Positions 59,721-64,000 of a stretch of 64,000 nt of DNA are shown here, piece after piece (position 1 is the stretch's first letter; each line of letters begins with the position of its first letter). This DNA comes from Hofstenia miamia. Lineage: Eukaryota > Xenacoelomorpha > Acoela. The DNA is taken from contig SCFE01000014.1 in assembly GCA_004352715.1 (NCBI GenBank), positions 1,737,426-1,801,425 of the forward strand. The letters run 5' to 3'. Under the pieces are notes generated by a model that was not told the DNA's origin, did not search any database, and was given only the letters and a program-made list of their open reading frames with translations. The translations under genes were made by a program, and so were the position numbers.

Positions 59721-59879
59721 ATGAATGAATATACCAAAGTTTATTTCTGATTGAAAAATTTCTAAATTCTTCTAAAACTATTGGATACGATTTTGATGGG
59801 ATTCCTTCAAAGTTCTTGGAAATATATTTTTCTTTTACTGCTTTTCATGTATTTAATTTATTTCGCAAAATTATACTGG

Positions 59880-61165
59880 AAGAAAAGTAACTGAATGTTT
59901 GGAAAACAGTTAAGATATTCCAGTTTATAAGAAAGGATCTAAATGTTTGCTAACTAGTTATCGTCAAATATCAATTCTTCCTAAGCTCTCATTAATATTT
60001 GATCAGATTTTGTTACAGTCACTTCTTCCAATTGTTAAGGAATGTAAGTAAAGGCAATATGGATTTTGTAAAAATAGAACAAATGTTATTCAATTTCTCA
60101 AATATACTGAAGATTTATATTATCATAATGGTACAAATAACAACTTAGCCACACTATATTTAGTTTTCAGTAAAGAATTTCACTCAGTTTGTCATGTAAT
60201 TTTGGTAGATAACCTTAGTAAGATTGGTATTAGTGGTATATTTCTAAAACATTTGACTGAATATTTAAGAAATCGAAAGCAAATTGTAACAATATATAAT
60301 ATTTATTCTTCTACTAAAATTGTTACAAGTGGTGTTCGGCAGGATCATGTTTAGGTATCATTTTATTTTTATTTTCATTAATTACTTCTAATACTTCTTG
60401 CTTTTTTTACACTGATGATCTCAAAATTGCTAGAACATCAAATTATTTACTAATTGAAGACGTTTTTAAGTTGAATGAATGGTGCAATTTGAATAAAATA
60501 ATTTTAATTTAGATAAATCTGAATTTATAATAAAATTTAAAAAATTGCTTCTGGAGTTAGGTATCTTTATCATATCAGAAATATTTCAAAAACGTACCAC
60601 AAACCATTAACAAATGCACTCTGCCCTACACACTTTCAATATTGCTCATTCCTCTTTACAAATATTAATTCAAAACATCGCATCCTCTTGTCTAAAACTT
60701 TTAATTGGTCCCTTAAAATTCTCAATTTTGCACAAAAACATGACAATGTATCCGATTACCGATTAAAATACAGAATTTTGTCTCATTATTATCAAATTCA
60801 AATGCATATGTTATCAATATTATTTAAATTCAAATTTGGTCAAGCCACAATTTCGTTTTTAAAACAGTATATTAAATTAAATGAACGTTCTCAAACATTT
60901 TTATGCTTGGATAAATATTTTGATAGTTTTCACCACAGAGAAATTAAATGTGAAAAAAAATTACAAGAAATTCAGAAAGAAATTGCGAACATTCCTCTTT
61001 AATAGACAATGCCTAGTTAATTTTAATATTATATATGTATTTATTATATTTAGAAATAGATTTTTGTAGTTTTTTGTACTGGTTTATTGTAGCAATAAAT
61101 TGCTTTTGAATTTTATTCTTTTTCTTATTATTGTTGTTATTATTATTATTATTATTAATATTATT
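59880..61165 (+). pseudogene. Jockey/CR1-type LINE, RT to 3' end
   Basis: The most complete LINE copy. SYRQISILPKLSLIFDQILL (about 59955) is followed by QYGFCKNRTNVIQFLKYTED (about 60055) and LYLVFSKEFHSVCHVILVDN (motif A, both Asp lost). Next come YLRNRKQIV and VTSGVRQDHV (motif B region). The C-terminal part is open at 60688-61002 (SKTFNWSLKILNFAQKHDNV). The 3' end is GCAATAAATTGCTTTTGAA plus (TTATT)n. Stops and loss of catalytic residues make it inactive. Confidence 0.78.
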
Positions 61166-61169
61166 ATTG

Positions 61170-63660
61170 TATCCTCATTTAAGTGTCACGCACAATCAAC
61201 ATCAACAACAGTACTCGTAAACCCGCCAAGTACTTTGTTAATTTACTCTACTGGAAAAACAGACCGCAAAACTACTCAAGATATCAAGTATGAACTCAAA
61301 AAGTTGACTGAAACGAACATGCTAAAAAGGAAAAAGGAAGTGAGAGACCGCCAAATTGACTGTAAATGAACGAAAAATTTTGTTAAAATTGCTTTAGAAA
61401 ACCCATTGAAATCAACCACTTGTTTGAACCCAAAGTTTCAAGAAACCCATAACAAGGTTGTCTCAACATTGACAGTGTACTGAGCATTTTCAAAGGCAGG
61501 AATGTTTAAAAAATGTGCAAAAAAGTGTCACTCTTGCCACAAGAACAGAAAGAAGGCCGGCCTAGGTTGTATGAAACATAGTCACTGGATTAATTTTTCA
61601 GAAATGTTTTCATAGTCGATGAGTCCATGTTCCAGCTGCATAAAAGCAACATTTTTTTAATGGTTTACGACAATCCAAGCGGCCTCTCAAGCCATCTCCA
61701 ACATTTGCCCAAAATGCATTGTTTAGGGAGCTTTGACCTATAAAGGTTTTTACCTGAAACTTGTGGTAGGAGTTACTGTAGACAGTTCAAAGTATACTGA
61801 TATTTTAGCACAGTTTATCCCATTTGCGGACCGATGTAATCAGACTTGATGGATACCTTAGTAAGATGGGGCGACCCCATGCTTCAAGACATACCCAAAA
61901 TTTCTTCAGAGAAAAAATCTGCAAATTTTGCTGTTGCTTGCCAACTCAGCGGATTTTTCACCTATAGAAAATGTTTGGGGAATTATAAAGGACGATGTGC
62001 TATGGTAGGACCCCTGCCCGTTCCCGGCCTGTAGCCCGTACCTATAAAAATAGGACCGCTGGTTTGCCTAGTTATGCCCTAGTTGAATTATATTTAACTA
62101 AAATTGCTTAATGCAAACAGAAAACTTTCACCTGTGATATTAAAAAGAAGCGTACTTAAACTATAATAACCATCATTGAAGTTTACATCAATAACAAAAT
62201 TAAGTTTTTGTTGATATCACTGAGAAGCTTAATTTTCAACTACGTCATAATCATAATCAGGTCTAGGATATAATATGCCTAATGCATAAGACAGCTTTTT
62301 ACGCATATTTCACACAGTTTTCTTTAGCGTATATTTCTATGAGAGCACTCATATTCCATCGTATTTCACACGCGAATGTCACAGACGACTAATATTTCAC
62401 TGAATTTTATCTGTTCTTGCAACACCTCGAAACTGAAGACTCCAAAATCTTGGAAATTTTAAAACTTATTTATATACTGGACGACAACTTAATTTAGGAG
62501 TTGTATTTCATTACGGTATCTTGCAGCTAAAATGCAACTGCAAGGGCCGTTCTTTCTTTGCAGTCAGGTTGAGTACTCGATGGCATAGAACTAATACAAG
62601 AGGGGAGATTACAAAAAAATCTGAATGCCATTTTTCCTGGAAATTTCGATAAACTATCAATGAGAGTGCTTGAACAAGTTATAAAGAAGAAAATATATGC
62701 AATTGATGTTAATTCTTTAAATGCTCTTGTGTCTCAAGTCTATGGGGGGTAAATTCAATCACCATAAGAAATTTTCATGACAATTGATCATTTGAATCAA
62801 AAATTATATGTCTATTGATATAAAATATATATCTTGGTAGTGGAATATCTGTTCGCATTAATGTAGTTTTTACGCCAAATTTTAAGGCATATTTTCGAAA
62901 TTTCAAAACATTGTTAGATGACGCAAATTTCGGCAAATTTTTAGGCTTATAAATCCGGGGCCTGACCATAGTTGAAAACATCAATCAGAATGAAAATAAT
63001 TAAATTGAAAACTACATTGCACTGCTAGCATGACATTGTAGAAGTGAATTACAGTAATTCGCTTTCTGAAGTTATCACTCACGTTTTTTACGTTACAATA
63101 TAATATGCATAAGTATATATTATTGTTAATGCAATATCAAAAGATAAAAATGTGAAATGCAACCCATTAAAATTGATGAAAGCAATGAATTTTATGTGCA
63201 ATATTGCAATTTGTGTTGTAATTTCTACTATAAATCTACGCGAGGAAGGTTAGTGTTAAACGAAATGAATATACCTATATACATAGAATAGACCTAATGT
63301 ACATCAAACCAATGATATTAAGATTTTAGATCTTCGAATAACAACAACAAATTTCATGCAGTGCCCGTATGCCCGGCCTGTGTCCGGTACGGGCCCTAGC
63401 CCAGACGAAGTGGAAAAGAAAAATTCAAAAAATATGCAAAAACTGAAACAATATTTGTTGAAGTCAAAAGAAAAAACTACTCCAAGAATGCGAAAGAATT
63501 TGATGGACTCAATTAAGGACAGATTTTTTAAATGTGTTCGCTCCGGAGGCAATGTTGTGTATTTTCTTTTGCATAAACTTATAGAAAACTTAGTTTTTGT
63601 TGCTAAGAAATTGAAACAAATTCTGTTTCACATTTCTTTTTTACCGGAGCTATAGTAATA
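61170..63660 (+). pseudogene. Tc1-like transposase pseudogene split by an insertion
   Basis: Part 1 (61170-62005) includes TGKTDRKTTQDIKYELKKLT (DNA-binding domain end), LKRKKEVRDRQIDC, the HSHWINFSE / DESMFQLHKSN region and ANSADFSPIENVWGIIKDDV (the D34E end block of Tc1 transposases). Part 2 (63400-63660) continues with KLKQYLLKSKEKTTPRMRKN and LMDSIKDRFFKCVRSGGNVV, the C-terminus. The 1.4 kb between (62006-63400) is absent from the homologous copy at 54000-54945 and is therefore an insertion. Stops in part 1 show the gene was dead or dying. Confidence 0.75.
62006..63400. mobile_element. Nested 1.4-kb non-autonomous insertion
   Basis: It starts TAGGACCCCTGCCCGTTCCC and continues GGCCTGTAGCCCGTACC. 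It ends GCCCGTATGCCCGGCCTGTG followed by TCCGGTACGGGCCCTAG. The two ends share a direct, G+C-rich TGCCCGT..CCGGCCTGT..CCCGTACC-like stretch. The interior is A+T-rich with no transposase. The boundaries are inferred by comparison with the uninterrupted copy at 54000-54945. Confidence 0.6.
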
Positions 63661-64000
63661 ATACTTTAACTATGCTCATTTTAAATTTTAGCTCTTTACA
63701 ATCATTAAATAAGATTTGTTCAGTGATAGAATTTGATCACCATGCTTTGAGTTTTTGATTTCTTATGAGTTTCATTTTTGAACAAAAAAATGTGTGAACA
63801 TTTTACTTTGTGATGCAGCATTTAGAAAAAACAAAAACCTATCACAGATCATTATTTTAAAATCCTTTAACTTTTTAACGTTTGAAGACTGCAGATATTA
63901 AGCAAATATATTATATTCCTTACATTGAATCTTTGATCAATTGCAGCACCAATTACGTGTTTTTAAGTCTTGATAGCACCATTGTTGGCCGTATGGTAAA
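63661..64000. other. Window end, no supported gene
   Basis: A+T-rich sequence following the Tc1-like remnant. No frame or repeat is recognised. Confidence 0.5.

Overview
The window is a gene-poor, transposon-crowded stretch of an A+T-rich nuclear genome (roughly 70% A+T by eye), almost certainly from an invertebrate animal. The best evidence is two conserved eukaryotic nuclear genes: condensin subunit CAP-G (NCAPG, 31029-33698) and GINS subunit PSF3 (GINS3, 40994-41590). A third gene is a DUF2961 / glycoside hydrolase family 172 protein (about 4475-6271). The phylum cannot be fixed from sequence alone. I see no rRNA, convincing tRNA, CRISPR array or prokaryotic operon.

Layout: 1-1349 holds decayed piggyBac-like transposase on the minus strand. 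4475-6271 is the GH172-like exon, cut off upstream by an (AT)n gap. 9.5-17.1 kb is a large inverted-repeat structure with arms of about 1.2 and 1.5 kb; its interior carries foldback MITEs, two minisatellites and a promoter-like CRE/CCAAT cluster. 17.1-21.3 kb consists of direct duplications around gaps. 23.8-30.4 kb contains two copies of an R2-type (restriction-like endonuclease) LINE in opposite orientation, a DDE transposon with long terminal inverted repeats, an old satellite and a LINE 3' end. 30.5-33.7 kb is NCAPG preceded by a GCGCCATTATAAT array. 34.9-42.9 kb contains a mariner element, GINS3, a LINE fragment and a telomere-like 43-bp minisatellite, with most of the block present twice across a 1000-N gap. 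43-50 kb has LINE endonuclease remains and a long A/C-rich block of broken reading frames. 51-64 kb is foldback elements, LINE fragments and two Tc1-like transposase pseudogenes, one split by a nested insertion.

The two intact housekeeping genes both act in chromosome biology (condensin I; the CMG replicative helicase). Both lack introns in their coding region, and both have an AG acceptor-like site one to three bases before the start ATG, which would fit a 5'UTR intron or spliced-leader trans-splicing. The surrounding transposon copies are broken by stops and frameshifts, so the open frames of NCAPG, GINS3 and the GH172-like gene point to selection.

A caution runs through the window: most assembly gaps are flanked by near-identical direct duplications. 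These look like unmerged contig ends or alternative haplotypes rather than true tandem duplications, so copy numbers of mariner, LINE and other repeats near gaps should not be taken at face value.
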